Assembly: GCF_000336755.1 (NCBI RefSeq)
Contig: NZ_AOLK01000002.1
Coordinates: 1-62,303, forward strand
Source of the DNA: Haloferax elongans ATCC BAA-1513
GTDB lineage: Archaea; Halobacteriota; Halobacteria; Halobacteriales; Haloferacaceae
DNA length: 62,303 bases
Direction: 5' to 3'
Shown piece by piece: positions 17,594 through 26,543 of the stretch (its first letter is position 1; each line of letters starts with the position of its first letter). The notes beneath the pieces are model-generated. The model worked only from the letters and a program-made list of their open reading frames with translations, was not told the origin of the DNA and made no database searches. A program made the translations under genes and the position numbers.

Positions 17594-18619
17594 CTACCCG
17601 GCAGTCGCCAGGATGCGCTGGACGACAACGTCCGTCGCATCGACTTTCTGCCCGAGTAGTGCGCGCCGACGCCCGTCCCAGTCGATACCGGGCGATTCGA
17701 GGATTTTCACCGCCTGCTTCGCTGCGTGTTCGTTTCGTCGCTCGCCGTGGAAGCCGAACAGCAGGTCGAACGAATCGAGGTCACGCATGAGTCCGGGATT
17801 CGCGCTGTGGACGTACACAGTCGGCGTTCCGAGCACCGCGCTCTCTGACGCCATCGTCCCGCTTTCCCCGACGAAGAGGTCGGCAAAGGCGAGCACGTGA
17901 TGGATGAGGTGCGGCTCGATGTTCATCCCATAGCCATCGAGTTCCGGAGGTAGCGCGTCGTCTTCGGCTGAGACGAGGACTTCTGCCCCCGTGTCTTCGA
18001 TTTGTTCGACTAACGCAGACAGACTGTCGAGTCCTTCGTCGCCGATGTCGTGTGCTGCACCCCAACTGACCAACCGGAGGACGGCGTACGTGTCGTCCGG
18101 GTCGACCGGGAGGTCGTCGAGGGCCGACGGATCGGGTTCGAACTGGTCCGGGTGGAGGTACGCCAACTCGTGATAACTCGGGTACTGATAGTGGTTCGGC
18201 CCCGCGTCGTCGTGGTAGCAGTCGGGCGTCACGATTTCGTCGGCGAAGGGGAACGTCAACGTGTTCGACAGCGTCGCGTGCTCCGTGTCGGTGAAGACGA
18301 CACACCGTGCGTCGACGAGTTGGGCGACGTGCGACGCTTCGAAGCCGCCGATAGCCGCAATCACGTCCGGGTCGATGGCTTTCGCGTCACGGTAGAGCCG
18401 GTACTCGATTGCGAGCGTGGACAGCGCGACGCGCGGCAGCGACCCGCCACGAGACCCGAGGACGTCGTAGTCGATGTCGTACTCGTCGAGCAGCGACAGC
18501 GCCACGTCCTTGTCGAGCGCCCGAACGTGAACCTCGTGGCCGCGGGCGTCGAGTTCCTCGATTGCGTGTTTGAAGAAGTGGACGTGAGCAGGATGCTGAA
18601 TCGTGATGAGGATGTCCAT
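17594..18619 (-). CDS. DUF354 family protein (GT-B fold)
   Basis: 341 residues. MDILITIQHPAHVHFFKHAIEELDARGHEV is the DUF354 N-terminus, and LFVGESGTMASESAVLGTPTVYV is the GT-B nucleotide-sugar-binding region. DUF354 proteins are related to UDP-GlcNAc 2-epimerases and MurG-type transferases and are common in archaeal polysaccharide loci. It is the last gene of the operon starting at the 45-aa leader ORF, 10 nt after the second dehydrogenase. Role: transferase or epimerase on the UDP-sugars made by its neighbours. Confidence 0.8.
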   Translation of the reverse strand: MDILITIQHPAHVHFFKHAIEELDARGHEVHVRALDKDVALSLLDEYDIDYDVLGSRGGSLPRVALSTLAIEYRLYRDAKAIDPDVIAAIGGFEASHVAQLVDARCVVFTDTEHATLSNTLTFPFADEIVTPDCYHDDAGPNHYQYPSYHELAYLHPDQFEPDPSALDDLPVDPDDTYAVLRLVSWGAAHDIGDEGLDSLSALVEQIEDTGAEVLVSAEDDALPPELDGYGMNIEPHLIHHVLAFADLFVGESGTMASESAVLGTPTVYVHSANPGLMRDLDSFDLLFGFHGERRNEHAAKQAVKILESPGIDWDGRRRALLGQKVDATDVVVQRILATAG

Positions 18620-18629
18620 TGTCAGTGTC

Positions 18630-19916
18630 TCACAACTGAGCGTACTGGAAGCCGTAGTTGGTGGCGTTCTCGCCGTCGAAGACGTCCGCGACGTCGATCA
18701 TCACCGGGTCGGTCCCGAGCGCGTCGGCCATCTCTCCGAGGTCGTAGTCGACGAACTCCTCGTGTCCGGTGGCGACGACGACGCCGTCGTACGCCTCGAA
18801 ATCGACGGTTTCGACCACGTCGATACCGAAGACCTCTCGGGACTCCGCCGGGTCAGCGTGCGGGTCGTAGCCGACACAGTCGATGTCGAACTCTTGGAGT
18901 TTCTGCACCATCGTATCGACTTCCGAACTTCGGATATCACCCACACCGGGCTTGTAGGCGAGTCCGAGCACGAGCAATCGCGTCTCGTTCAGCACGCGGC
19001 CCGAGTCGTTGATGGTCTTGACCGTCTTTCGGGCGGCGTGGACGGGGACGTACTCGTTGATTTCACGGGCCTGCAACACGAGCTTCGGTGAGAAGCCCTC
19101 GCGCTTGGACCGGTACGTGAGGTAAAACGGGTCGACAGGGATGCAGTGGCCACCGACGAATCCCGGCGAGTACCCGTCGTGGAAGTTCCACTTGGTGCCT
19201 GCCGCTTCGAGCACGTCCGACGTCGAGAGGTCCATGTGGTCGCACGCGATGGCCAGTTCGTTGACCAGTGCGATGTTCATGTCGCGTTGGACGTTCTCGA
19301 TAACTTTCGACGCCTCGGCCGTCTCGATGTCCGGTGCGCGGTGGATACCCGCATCGACGACACTCTCGTAGAGGGTTGCGAGGTCCTCGCGAACGTCGTC
19401 GGTGTTCGCGCCGACGACCTTGACCACGTCGCGGACGCCACGACCGGTGTCACCGGGCGAGGCGCGTTCTGGCGAGTACCCGACGAATATGTCTTCGCCG
19501 ACAGTGAACGGTGACGTCGATTCGAGTGCGGGAACGAGCACGGACTCGGTCGCACCCGGGTAGACGGTCGATTCGAGGACGACGGTGGTTCCGGGCGAGA
19601 TGTACTCGCCGATAGTCTCACCGGCCGACTCGACGAACTGGAGGTCGGGGTTCTCCATGCTGTCGACCGGTGTTGGGACCGTCACGATGACGAAGTCGGC
19701 ATCAGAGATGTGCGCCGGGTCCGTGGTGAACAGCACGTCGGACTCCGAGACGCCCTCGTCGGTCACGTCTCCAGTTGGGTCGGTCCCGGCGTCGAGCGCG
19801 TCGACCTTCGATTGGTCGACGTCGTAGCCGATGACAGACTTTCCGACGCGGTCGAACTCGATGGCCAGCGGCAGGCCCACGTATCCGAGTCCGACGATAC
19901 AGACTGTCTCAGTCAT
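18630..19916 (-). CDS. Nucleotide-sugar 6-dehydrogenase (WbpO/TviB-like)
   Basis: 428 residues in three blocks. A Rossmann domain (VCIVGLGYVGLPLAIEF) is followed by a central domain with VLESTVYPGATE and SKVIENVQRDMNIALVNELA, and the catalytic Cys in GFVGGHCIPVDPFYL. The C-terminal domain contains LVLGLAYKPGVGDIRSS. It oxidises C6 of a UDP-HexNAc to the uronic acid using two NAD. The ENVQRDMNIAL and K/N-rich active-site set match the VipA/WbpO/TviB group acting on UDP-GlcNAc or UDP-GalNAc. It overlaps the other dehydrogenase gene by 8 nt. Confidence 0.88.
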   Translation of the reverse strand: MTETVCIVGLGYVGLPLAIEFDRVGKSVIGYDVDQSKVDALDAGTDPTGDVTDEGVSESDVLFTTDPAHISDADFVIVTVPTPVDSMENPDLQFVESAGETIGEYISPGTTVVLESTVYPGATESVLVPALESTSPFTVGEDIFVGYSPERASPGDTGRGVRDVVKVVGANTDDVREDLATLYESVVDAGIHRAPDIETAEASKVIENVQRDMNIALVNELAIACDHMDLSTSDVLEAAGTKWNFHDGYSPGFVGGHCIPVDPFYLTYRSKREGFSPKLVLQAREINEYVPVHAARKTVKTINDSGRVLNETRLLVLGLAYKPGVGDIRSSEVDTMVQKLQEFDIDCVGYDPHADPAESREVFGIDVVETVDFEAYDGVVVATGHEEFVDYDLGEMADALGTDPVMIDVADVFDGENATNYGFQYAQL

Positions 19917-21297
19917 GGAGACCGATTCCTTCGTAGACGACGTTTTCGTGGTCTCGGTACGTAGTTGCGGCCTGTCGTCCGTCGACGAAGACGACGGGAC
20001 GTGACTCGTGGCTGAGTGCCGGAATATCGATATCCTCGAACGCCTCGTGGGCTGTCACGAGAACGACGGCATCGACCGTCAGGTCGTCCGTATCGACATC
20101 GTCGACGATAGTCGCACCCGCGTCCTCGAAGGCGCTCGTGTCGTCGAGAATTGGGTCGGTCGCGAGCACGTCCACACCCACCTCTGCGAGGTGCTCGACG
20201 ATGGGGAGCGCTGGCGCTTTTCGAATCTCTTTCACACCGGCGCGATAGGTCAGTCCGAGGACGAGGACAGAGGCGTCTTCGGGGTCGACACCCAGTGTCT
20301 GCAGTTCGTCGAGTGCCGACTGGGCCGTAACGTGCGGCATCCCGTCGTTTACGTCCCGTGCGGTCTGCATGAGGGGTGCGTCGGTCTCGAACTCGTTGAT
20401 GAGGAACTGCGGGTAGTAGGGGATACAGTGCCCGCCGACGCCAGCACCCGGCGTGTGTAGCTCACAGAACGGTTGGGTGTTGGCCACGTCGATTGCCTCG
20501 GTCACGTCGATTTCGAACTCGTCGGCGTGGGTGGCCAGTTCGTTCGCGAGCGCGATGTTGACGTCGCGGTAGACGCCTTCGAACACCTTGACAGCCTCTG
20601 CTGTCGTCGTGTCCGAGACAGTGATAACCTCGTTCGAGGAAATCTGGTCGTAGACGAGCGCCGCAGCGCGGGTGCTCTCTTCGTCGGCACCGCCGACGAC
20701 CTTCGGGTATGCGCCCCGAATATCCTTGAGGGCGCGACCGGAGGCAGTTCGTTCTGGGCAGAACGCGAGACCGAACTCGCCGAGTGAGAGGCCGCTCTCG
20801 GCTTCGAGCGTCGGCAGGAGAACGTCACGACACGTCCGGGGCGGAAGCGTCGACTCGAAGATGACGAGGTCGCCCTCGTCGAGTCCTGACGCGATGTCGT
20901 TGGTGACGGCTTCGATGACCGAGAGGTCTGGATGCCCTCCGTCGTCGACGAGCGTCGGGACGATGACGACGTGGATACCCGCTTCGGCGGCAACGTCGCG
21001 TGGCTCGGTAGCCGCCGCGAGCGCGTCGTCTTCGACGAGTTCGCCGACGAGTTCGTCGAGGCCGGGTTCGCCGACGATGTGGCTTCGCCCGGCGTTGATT
21101 CCCTCGACTACGTCAGGGTCGATGTCGGCACCCGTCACGTTGCCGGTCGTTTCGGCGTACACGGCGGCGAGTGGCAGACCCATCTTACCGAGTCCGTAGA
21201 CGCCAACGGGAACGTCACCGGAGGTGAGGGCAGTAATCTGTTCATCTTCGGGGCGGGTGGAACCGTACAGGCGTGTGGCGGAGACGTTCGAACTCAT
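19909..21297 (-). CDS. Nucleotide-sugar dehydrogenase (WecC/WbpA-like)
   Basis: 462 residues, same family as the next gene but clearly diverged: N-terminal extension of about 30 residues, then PVGVYGLGKMGLPLAAVYAETTG, FESTLPPRTCRDV and catalytic Cys in GVGGHCIPYYPQFLI (Tyr-Tyr in place of Val-Asp). VKVFEGVYRDVNIALANELA replaces the usual ENxQRD pattern. The likely product is a UDP-HexNAc uronic acid such as UDP-ManNAcA or UDP-GlcNAcA. Having two dehydrogenases suggests two different acidic sugars in the glycan, or division into GlcNAc and ManNAc branches. Its ATG overlaps the end of the acetyltransferase gene. Confidence 0.85.
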   Translation of the reverse strand: MSSNVSATRLYGSTRPEDEQITALTSGDVPVGVYGLGKMGLPLAAVYAETTGNVTGADIDPDVVEGINAGRSHIVGEPGLDELVGELVEDDALAAATEPRDVAAEAGIHVVIVPTLVDDGGHPDLSVIEAVTNDIASGLDEGDLVIFESTLPPRTCRDVLLPTLEAESGLSLGEFGLAFCPERTASGRALKDIRGAYPKVVGGADEESTRAAALVYDQISSNEVITVSDTTTAEAVKVFEGVYRDVNIALANELATHADEFEIDVTEAIDVANTQPFCELHTPGAGVGGHCIPYYPQFLINEFETDAPLMQTARDVNDGMPHVTAQSALDELQTLGVDPEDASVLVLGLTYRAGVKEIRKAPALPIVEHLAEVGVDVLATDPILDDTSAFEDAGATIVDDVDTDDLTVDAVVLVTAHEAFEDIDIPALSHESRPVVFVDGRQAATTYRDHENVVYEGIGLHD

Positions 21298-21875
21298 ATC
21301 GAATTTTCTCCCTGTAACTTCGGTGGGAGTGGGCGGTGTTCAGCGGGCGCTCCAACTGCGAGTGTCTCGGGTGGAACGTCCTCGGTGACGATGGCTCCGG
21401 CGGCGACGAACGCGTCCGCTCCGACAGTTACGTCGGGGAGAACCGTCGCGTTCCCGCCGATAGAGGCTCCGTCTTCGAGGGTCGGGCCAGTCATCTCGAC
21501 GTCCTGTCGAACTGGGTACGGGTCGTTCGTCAGAACTGCACCGGGACCGACGAAGACGTTGCTTCCGATGGTGGTGTTGGTCGGAACGTAGACTCGACTC
21601 TGGAGGCTCACATTGGACCCGATGACGGACGTTCCATCGATAACGGTCTTGGTTCCGACGACCACGTCGTCACCGATTTCGGTGTCTTCTCGGACGAGCG
21701 CGTCGTGGCCCGTGATGAACCCATCACCAATGTTCACGTCGCTGTAGATTATCGTCCCCGAGCGAATGCGGGCGTCGTCGCCGATGACAGTCTGGTCCGG
21801 GTCATCACCTGCAGCGTACCCGATAGTGACGTCGTCGTCGATATCACATCCAGCTCCCGTGACGTACATCCTCAT
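21294..21875 (-). CDS. Left-handed beta-helix acyltransferase (WbpD-like)
   Basis: 193 residues of hexapeptide repeats (VTIGYAAGDD, IGDDARIRSGTIIYSDVNIGDGFITGHDALVREDTEIGDDVVVGT...) ending in GAIVTEDVPPETLAVGAPAEH. This is the WbpD/WlbB/PglD-type N-acetyltransferase that acetylates the 3-amino group of a UDP-2-acetamido-3-amino-uronic acid. The matching oxidoreductase and aminotransferase lie 16 kb away at 37-39 kb. Translation is coupled to the short ORF upstream by an ATGA overlap. Confidence 0.82.
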   Translation of the reverse strand: MRMYVTGAGCDIDDDVTIGYAAGDDPDQTVIGDDARIRSGTIIYSDVNIGDGFITGHDALVREDTEIGDDVVVGTKTVIDGTSVIGSNVSLQSRVYVPTNTTIGSNVFVGPGAVLTNDPYPVRQDVEMTGPTLEDGASIGGNATVLPDVTVGADAFVAAGAIVTEDVPPETLAVGAPAEHRPLPPKLQGENSI

Positions 21876-22009
21876 GCAGACGTCGAACTCGCAAGCGCTT
21901 CGTCTTCGTCCTCGTCTCTGGGCAGACTACTACTCCCGGTCGAACGGAGCGTGGTGACGACGACGAGCAGTGCAACGAGTATCGCGGCAAGTTTGGTTTT
22001 CGTGCGCAT
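21872..22009 (-). CDS. 45-aa leader/small membrane protein, overlaps next gene
   Basis: Starts at the ATG at 22009 with a strong ribosome-binding site (GGAGGT, 5 nt before). MRTKTKLAAILVALLVVVTT is a basic N-terminus plus one hydrophobic helix, then a Ser-rich stretch and a DEDEDEA acidic run. Its TGA overlaps the acetyltransferase ATG as ATGA. It is the first gene of an operon whose promoter motif is at 22069-22090. It could be a real single-span protein or a leader that sets translation of the enzyme genes. No family recognised. Confidence 0.65.
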   Translation of the reverse strand: MRTKTKLAAILVALLVVVTTLRSTGSSSLPRDEDEDEALASSTSA

Positions 22010-22068
22010 AAGTTACCTCCGCGGACCGCCGTGGCCCGCGATTCGAAATTCAGGTCACGCGAAACGGC

Positions 22069-22090
22069 CATTATTATCGGGCGGATAAGG
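22069..22090 (-). promoter_or_regulatory. 22-bp locus promoter motif (site 6)
   Basis: Coding strand CCTTAT-N7-ATAATAA-TG, placed 58 nt before the small leader ORF, leaving a short 5' UTR that carries the GGAGGT site. Confidence 0.6.
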
Positions 22091-22309
22091 TGGCTGGCCA
22101 CCCACGGTCGCGCGATATTTGGGACTCGATAGTGTGTCCGCCGGGCCACCCCGGACTGAGAGTTCGCGATGTATCGAACTATCGCCTCTCGAACGGGTGA
22201 GTCGGGAATTCAGAACTGACTTATCAGCCGCGTAAGCTCCGTGATCCGGTCTTTTTCGACCGTGAACGGTCGCCTCCATTTTTGAGCACGGAACGACAAG
22301 CCGCGGGCG

Positions 22310-23389
22310 ATGAAGTCGTCTCACCGTCGCTGGACGCTCGATTTGTTCCTCGTCGTCGCGGGGTCGGTTGCCGCACTCGCGGTCCTGCTTCTCGACGTCT
22401 CTGGGTCGGTCGTCCGGAGTCTGTTCGTCGTCCCGTTTATCGTCTTGTATCCGGGGTACGCGCTCATGGCTGCTGCCTTCCCCGAGCGACGTTCGGACGT
22501 CGACTCGGACACGATGCCGAAAAAAGAGACACTGACGCGACCGACGCCTCACACTGCGGGGCTCCTCTACCCTGTTCGGCTCGTTCTCTCGGCGGCGTCG
22601 AGTCTCGCTATCGTCGGCGGTATCGCCCTTCTCACGAACTTCCTCGGGTTGGGGTTTTCTGCAATCAACACCAGTCTGGGTGTGTTCGCGGTGACGATGG
22701 TGCTGACGGCCAGTGCGTTCGTTCGCCGCGCGATGCTTCCGGCCGAAGTCCGAAGCGGGCTCCCGCCGTTTTCGATTGCGTACTCAAGTGCAGCGACGGC
22801 CGCGGGCCACATCAAGTCACCACTCTCCACCGAGCCCCGAGACTCGCCGGTCCCACTTCTCGTCAACGTCCTCGTGGTTCTGAGCGTCGTCGCGTTTCTC
22901 AGTAGTGTGGGCTTTGCGATGGTCGAAACCCAGAACCCCGAGTCGAATTTCACCGAAGTCTATCTCGTGACCGAAAACGGCTCGGAGTACGATGCGAGTG
23001 ACTACCCTCGAACACTCTCTCAGAGGGACGAGACGCCGATAACGCTCGCAATCGAGAACCACGAACACCGGACAGTAACCTACACGGTCGTCACCGAGAT
23101 TCAGCGACTCGAGCGCACGAACAATAGTTCGCGGGTCGTCGAAGAACGCGAACTCTCTCGAACAGAGCGTCCGGTCGAAAGCGGTGAGACGGCCTATCTC
23201 CAGCGTGACGTGCGGCCGACGTTGTCTGGTGACTCGCTGCGACTCGTCTTCTTCGTCTACGCCGGTGAGGCTCCCGACAACCCGGACCGAACGTCTGCCT
23301 ACCGAACGGTACAACTCATGGTCGACGTCGGTGACGACGCCACCGGACAGTCGAGCCGGTCGCAGAATACTGGAGGCGCGCGTAGCTGA
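22310..23389 (+). CDS. DUF1616 family membrane protein
   Basis: 359 residues. Four helices (about 10-30, 35-52, 85-106, 112-130) are followed by a charged cytoplasmic or luminal stretch, a fifth helix near 185-205 and an extracellular beta domain (TEVYLVTENGSEYDASDYPRTLSQRDETPITLAIENHEHRTVTY cut here for length). LFVVPFIVLYPGYALMAAAFPE at the start is the DUF1616 hallmark. The family is frequent beside S-layer and glycan loci in haloarchaea but has no assigned function. It overlaps the next gene by 1 nt, suggesting co-expression. Confidence 0.8.
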   Translation: MKSSHRRWTLDLFLVVAGSVAALAVLLLDVSGSVVRSLFVVPFIVLYPGYALMAAAFPERRSDVDSDTMPKKETLTRPTPHTAGLLYPVRLVLSAASSLAIVGGIALLTNFLGLGFSAINTSLGVFAVTMVLTASAFVRRAMLPAEVRSGLPPFSIAYSSAATAAGHIKSPLSTEPRDSPVPLLVNVLVVLSVVAFLSSVGFAMVETQNPESNFTEVYLVTENGSEYDASDYPRTLSQRDETPITLAIENHEHRTVTYTVVTEIQRLERTNNSSRVVEERELSRTERPVESGETAYLQRDVRPTLSGDSLRLVFFVYAGEAPDNPDRTSAYRTVQLMVDVGDDATGQSSRSQNTGGARS

Positions 23390-23958
23390 TGTGGCCGTGG
23401 GAGCACTTGCTCTTCGGGTACATCTGGTATTCGATACTGAACCGCACCCTGTGGCGAACACCAATCACTGACGGAATTGGACTGACTATCGCTCTCTCTA
23501 CGCAGGCCCCTGACCTCGTCGACAAGCCCCTCTCGTGGACGCTCGGCCTCGTCACGAGTGGCTACGGGCCAGCACACTCGCTCCTGGTCGGTGTTCCGGT
23601 AGTACTCGTCGTCGCAGGACTCGCGTGGACGCGAGACAAAGCACGTGTGGGGGTCGCGCTCGTCGCTGGGTATTGTTCACACCTCGTCGGCGACGTACTC
23701 GCCCTTCGCGCGAATGGCCCTATCGTTGGTCGCGTGCTGTGGCCGCTCGTCACCTACGAACCGTACGCCAGCGACCTCGGGTTCGTAGAGCGATTCGCCG
23801 TCTATCTCGTGACGTTCGTCGCCCAGATGACGGCCCCTGAAAACACGGTTCTCGTCCTCGGATACGTCGCTCTCTGTGGCGCTGTCGCCGTCCTTTGGAT
23901 TCTAGATGGAACGCCGGGACTCCGATGGGCCAGACGTATTGTTACCACGAATCGATAG
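23389..23958 (+). CDS. YdjM/DUF457-type membrane metal-dependent hydrolase
   Basis: 189 residues with four to five helices. The conserved polar positions of the family are present: EHLLFGYIWY near the N-terminus, STQAPDLVDKP, GPAHSLLVGV and YCSHLVGDVLALR. These His/Asp residues are predicted to bind metal at the membrane face. The substrate is unknown. It is translationally linked to the DUF1616 gene (TGATG overlap), which suggests a shared envelope function. Confidence 0.8.
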   Translation: MWPWEHLLFGYIWYSILNRTLWRTPITDGIGLTIALSTQAPDLVDKPLSWTLGLVTSGYGPAHSLLVGVPVVLVVAGLAWTRDKARVGVALVAGYCSHLVGDVLALRANGPIVGRVLWPLVTYEPYASDLGFVERFAVYLVTFVAQMTAPENTVLVLGYVALCGAVAVLWILDGTPGLRWARRIVTTNR

Positions 23959-24109
23959 ATGGGTGTCACCGAGTGTCGTAAAAACTAAGCGAATCGGAGC
24001 TACTCTTCAAGTAAATACTATTCAACTGTCCAGAGATTTCGTAGTAACAACTGAATAATACGATAGACGCCAAAAAAGTTCAAGACACAGAGGTAGAGAC
24101 AGTTCTCCA

Positions 24110-25630
24110 ATGCAAGACGAGAGTGGAAACACAGACCGAACTATTTTATCACGGAGAAAATTACTCGCGGGAATTGGCGGGTCGGTCGCAGCGACCTCAT
24201 TTTCGAGGAAGGCAACGGCGGACGGTGAGTGGATAAACGTCGTCGACGCCGGTGCCGACCCGACCGGGGAGGAATCGATTTCTCCAATCTTGGACGCCCT
24301 CACGACTGAGGACGGTACGACGTTCTACTTCCCGGAAGGCGAATATTTGATGGACGATATGTTCCGCCACGTCGGCTTCAACGGGTTCGAACTCCGTGGC
24401 GACAACGCGACTATTGTCCCCGCACCCGATTACGATGGGCGGTGGCTGTTCAAGTTAGGGACGTACGAGGAACCTGGTGAAGACCTCTACATCGAGGGGT
24501 TGACGTTCGACTTTTCTGCCGACGAGACGGGTCTTCGCGTCGTCCAAGCACAGGTCAAGGACGACCTCCTCGTTCAGGACTTGGCAGTCACCGGTAGACA
24601 CGACAGCGGGAAGTACGGACCTTTTTGCTTCGACGTCACACACCCGGATGGTATCGGGTCGATAGAGAACGTTCGGCTTCCAGACGGCGGGGAGTTCTCC
24701 GAAAACACGCCGGGTGATATCAACGTTGGACCGACTGGGATTCTCGTCTCGCAGTACCACGAGGGAAAACTCTGGGTCCGTAACTGCGATGTCGGGCCAT
24801 GGCCGGACAACGGACTCTACTGTTCGACTGAGACCGGGCGGGTCGTCGTCAAAGGAGGGCTGTTCAAGAACAGTAACATCACGAGTATCCGACTCTCGGG
24901 TGACTACAGCTCTATTCACGATGCGACAGTCATCGTGGACAACCAGCGTGACAACGATACCAACCAGCGTGCCATCCGGCTCGATGGTGGTGCGTACAAC
25001 TGGGTCGAAAACACTGACGTCTATCTGAAACAGCCCAACGGACGCGCAATTAGCATCCAGAACGACGTCAAGTGGGCGCGGATTCAAGACTGTCGCGTCG
25101 TCGTCGAGGACGGCGCACCGACACGGGCGATTTGTGTCTCACCACAGGCGGGGAAAGTCGATATCCTCAACAGTGAAATCGAGTTCAACGCACCCGGGCA
25201 GGCACTCCACCTCGAAGGACCGAGCAGTGCAGACGCTGACCCAGTGTACGTTCTGAAGACCACTATCACCGGGAGCGGCGACGGCTCGCACGGCCGCCAT
25301 GCAGTTCGTGCAGAACGCGGAAACTGTCTGTTCGACCGTCTCGATATCGAACAGACCGGAGACGACTATCGGCGTGGAATCAAGATTCTCGGAGACGGGT
25401 GTACGCTGAAATGGGGTGACTACAACACGACGCACATCCCCATCGTCAACGACGCTGACGAGACGACGTTCCACGGTGTCTCCGCTCGCTCACTCGACGG
25501 CGACCAGGGAATGAAGATTCTCGATGGATCTTCCGGCGTCGAACTCACAGAATCGACAATTCACAACGGAATCTGGGAAGACGGAGAGGTCAGTGTGACC
25601 TACGACGGGAATTGGTACCCTGAGCGATAG
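24110..25630 (+). CDS. Tat-exported right-handed beta-helix protein, copy 1
   Basis: 506 residues. The Tat signal (LSRRKLLAGIGGSVAAT) is followed by INVVDAGADPTGEESISPIL, the opening of pectate-lyase/epimerase-type beta-helix proteins, and then repeated coils (VRNCDVGPWPDNGLYCSTETGRVVVKGG cut here). It is a paralogue of the protein at 27.7 kb, sharing NVDAGADPTG, GDNAT, TFDF, GDIN-GPTGI and PDNGLY blocks. It probably binds, cleaves or epimerises the polysaccharide outside the cell. The promoter lacks the locus motif. Catalytic residues cannot be assigned by eye. Confidence 0.75.
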   Translation: MQDESGNTDRTILSRRKLLAGIGGSVAATSFSRKATADGEWINVVDAGADPTGEESISPILDALTTEDGTTFYFPEGEYLMDDMFRHVGFNGFELRGDNATIVPAPDYDGRWLFKLGTYEEPGEDLYIEGLTFDFSADETGLRVVQAQVKDDLLVQDLAVTGRHDSGKYGPFCFDVTHPDGIGSIENVRLPDGGEFSENTPGDINVGPTGILVSQYHEGKLWVRNCDVGPWPDNGLYCSTETGRVVVKGGLFKNSNITSIRLSGDYSSIHDATVIVDNQRDNDTNQRAIRLDGGAYNWVENTDVYLKQPNGRAISIQNDVKWARIQDCRVVVEDGAPTRAICVSPQAGKVDILNSEIEFNAPGQALHLEGPSSADADPVYVLKTTITGSGDGSHGRHAVRAERGNCLFDRLDIEQTGDDYRRGIKILGDGCTLKWGDYNTTHIPIVNDADETTFHGVSARSLDGDQGMKILDGSSGVELTESTIHNGIWEDGEVSVTYDGNWYPER

Positions 25631-25707
25631 GACGACGACTATTCGAATGGCGACGGTTGGGACGTTTGGTTCGTCAGGGTACTACCCGGTGCTTCGACGA
25701 GTCACGA

Positions 25708-26376
25708 TTACGGTGCTAACGTCGCTTCGACGAGCCGTGAGATAGCACGGCGAATTCGCTGTGAGACCCCCGACTTCGAGATACCGAGGCGGTTCGCAAT
25801 CTCGCTTTGTGACTCCGTCCGTGGGACGTCGAAGTACCCGTTTTGATACGCCACGACGAGTGCCTCGCGCTGCCCCGGCAGGAGAACCGTCTCGGCCCCG
25901 ATGTCGGTCTCTCGTGCGACGTGGAGGCGTTTGACGTGGAACGTGATGTTCTGGTCGTGGTAGTGTGATTGGATTCGATGGAGTGCCGAGTGAACTGGGA
26001 GGTGCATCTGGACGTGCCACGAGTTTTGGTCGTATTGGATGGAAATGAGCCGAACACCCAACTGCGTCGTCTCTGGCGGAACGAGCGGGACACCTCCCGA
26101 GGTGAGCACTTTGAATCTGTGGTCCTCACCAATCGACCCGAGATACGCTGCGCTCTCGACTGTCGGGTCAGAATCGAAGTCAGCTAGCAACGACGAGACG
26201 TCACCACCCTCGGCGGTCACGAACACGCAGTCCCACCCCTGGCCCTCGGTGGGTTGGTACTCGAGTTCGAGTGGTTCGGGGCGCTCTGTAGTAAACGACG
26301 ACAGAACCAGTTGTGGGTCTTCGAAGAGAATCTCCAAATAAATCGGCCGGGGATCTGACGCGGGTCCCTCGTTCAT
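25708..26376 (-). CDS. HTH_10 (Bat-type) regulator, copy 1
   Basis: 222 residues. A long N-terminal sensor-like half precedes the conserved C-terminal HTH_10 helix-turn-helix: LPGQREALVVAYQNGYFDVPRT and SEIANRLGISKSGVSQRIRRAISRLV. Members of this family are one-component regulators in halophilic archaea; the ligand is unknown. The gene is transcribed from a promoter carrying the locus motif (ATG 30 nt downstream), so it may be part of its own regulon. It is divergent from a glycosyltransferase gene. The window holds a second member at 40.8 kb. Confidence 0.88.
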   Translation of the reverse strand: MNEGPASDPRPIYLEILFEDPQLVLSSFTTERPEPLELEYQPTEGQGWDCVFVTAEGGDVSSLLADFDSDPTVESAAYLGSIGEDHRFKVLTSGGVPLVPPETTQLGVRLISIQYDQNSWHVQMHLPVHSALHRIQSHYHDQNITFHVKRLHVARETDIGAETVLLPGQREALVVAYQNGYFDVPRTESQSEIANRLGISKSGVSQRIRRAISRLVEATLAP

Positions 26377-26404
26377 CGATAGTCCGTTATCTCGGTGCGA
26401 TAGG

Positions 26405-26426
26405 GGTTATTATGTAGATGATAAGG
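26405..26426 (-). promoter_or_regulatory. 22-bp locus promoter motif (site 7)
   Basis: Coding strand CCTTAT-N7-ATAATAA-CC, 30 nt before the HTH_10 regulator ATG at 26376. Confidence 0.6.
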
Positions 26427-26481
26427 GTCTAAGCTGGGTGAGACGACGAACGCGCCCTCGACGTCAGTTCGCGGCACTCCC

Positions 26482-26503
26482 GACTACGGTGCACATAATA
26501 ACG
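26482..26503 (+). promoter_or_regulatory. 22-bp locus promoter motif (site 8, weaker)
   Basis: GACTAC-N7-ATAATAA-CG, matching the ACTAY variant seen at site 11. It ends about 42 nt before the glycosyltransferase ATG at 26544. Together with site 7 it forms a divergent pair. Confidence 0.4.
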
Positions 26504-26543
26504 GCACCCAGACCACCACACTTCGGTACCTCTCCCGACCACA

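Noticed and set aside
22219-22236. CTTAT with GTAAG near 22.2 kb, upstream of DUF1616
   Set aside because: The second half is GTAAGCT, not ATARTAA, so it does not fit the aligned set.
24042-24063. Possible extra copy of the 22-bp motif before the first beta-helix gene
   Set aside because: ATAATAC is present but the upstream box is AGTAA instead of CTTAY, and the gene is about 48 nt away. Too weak to count.
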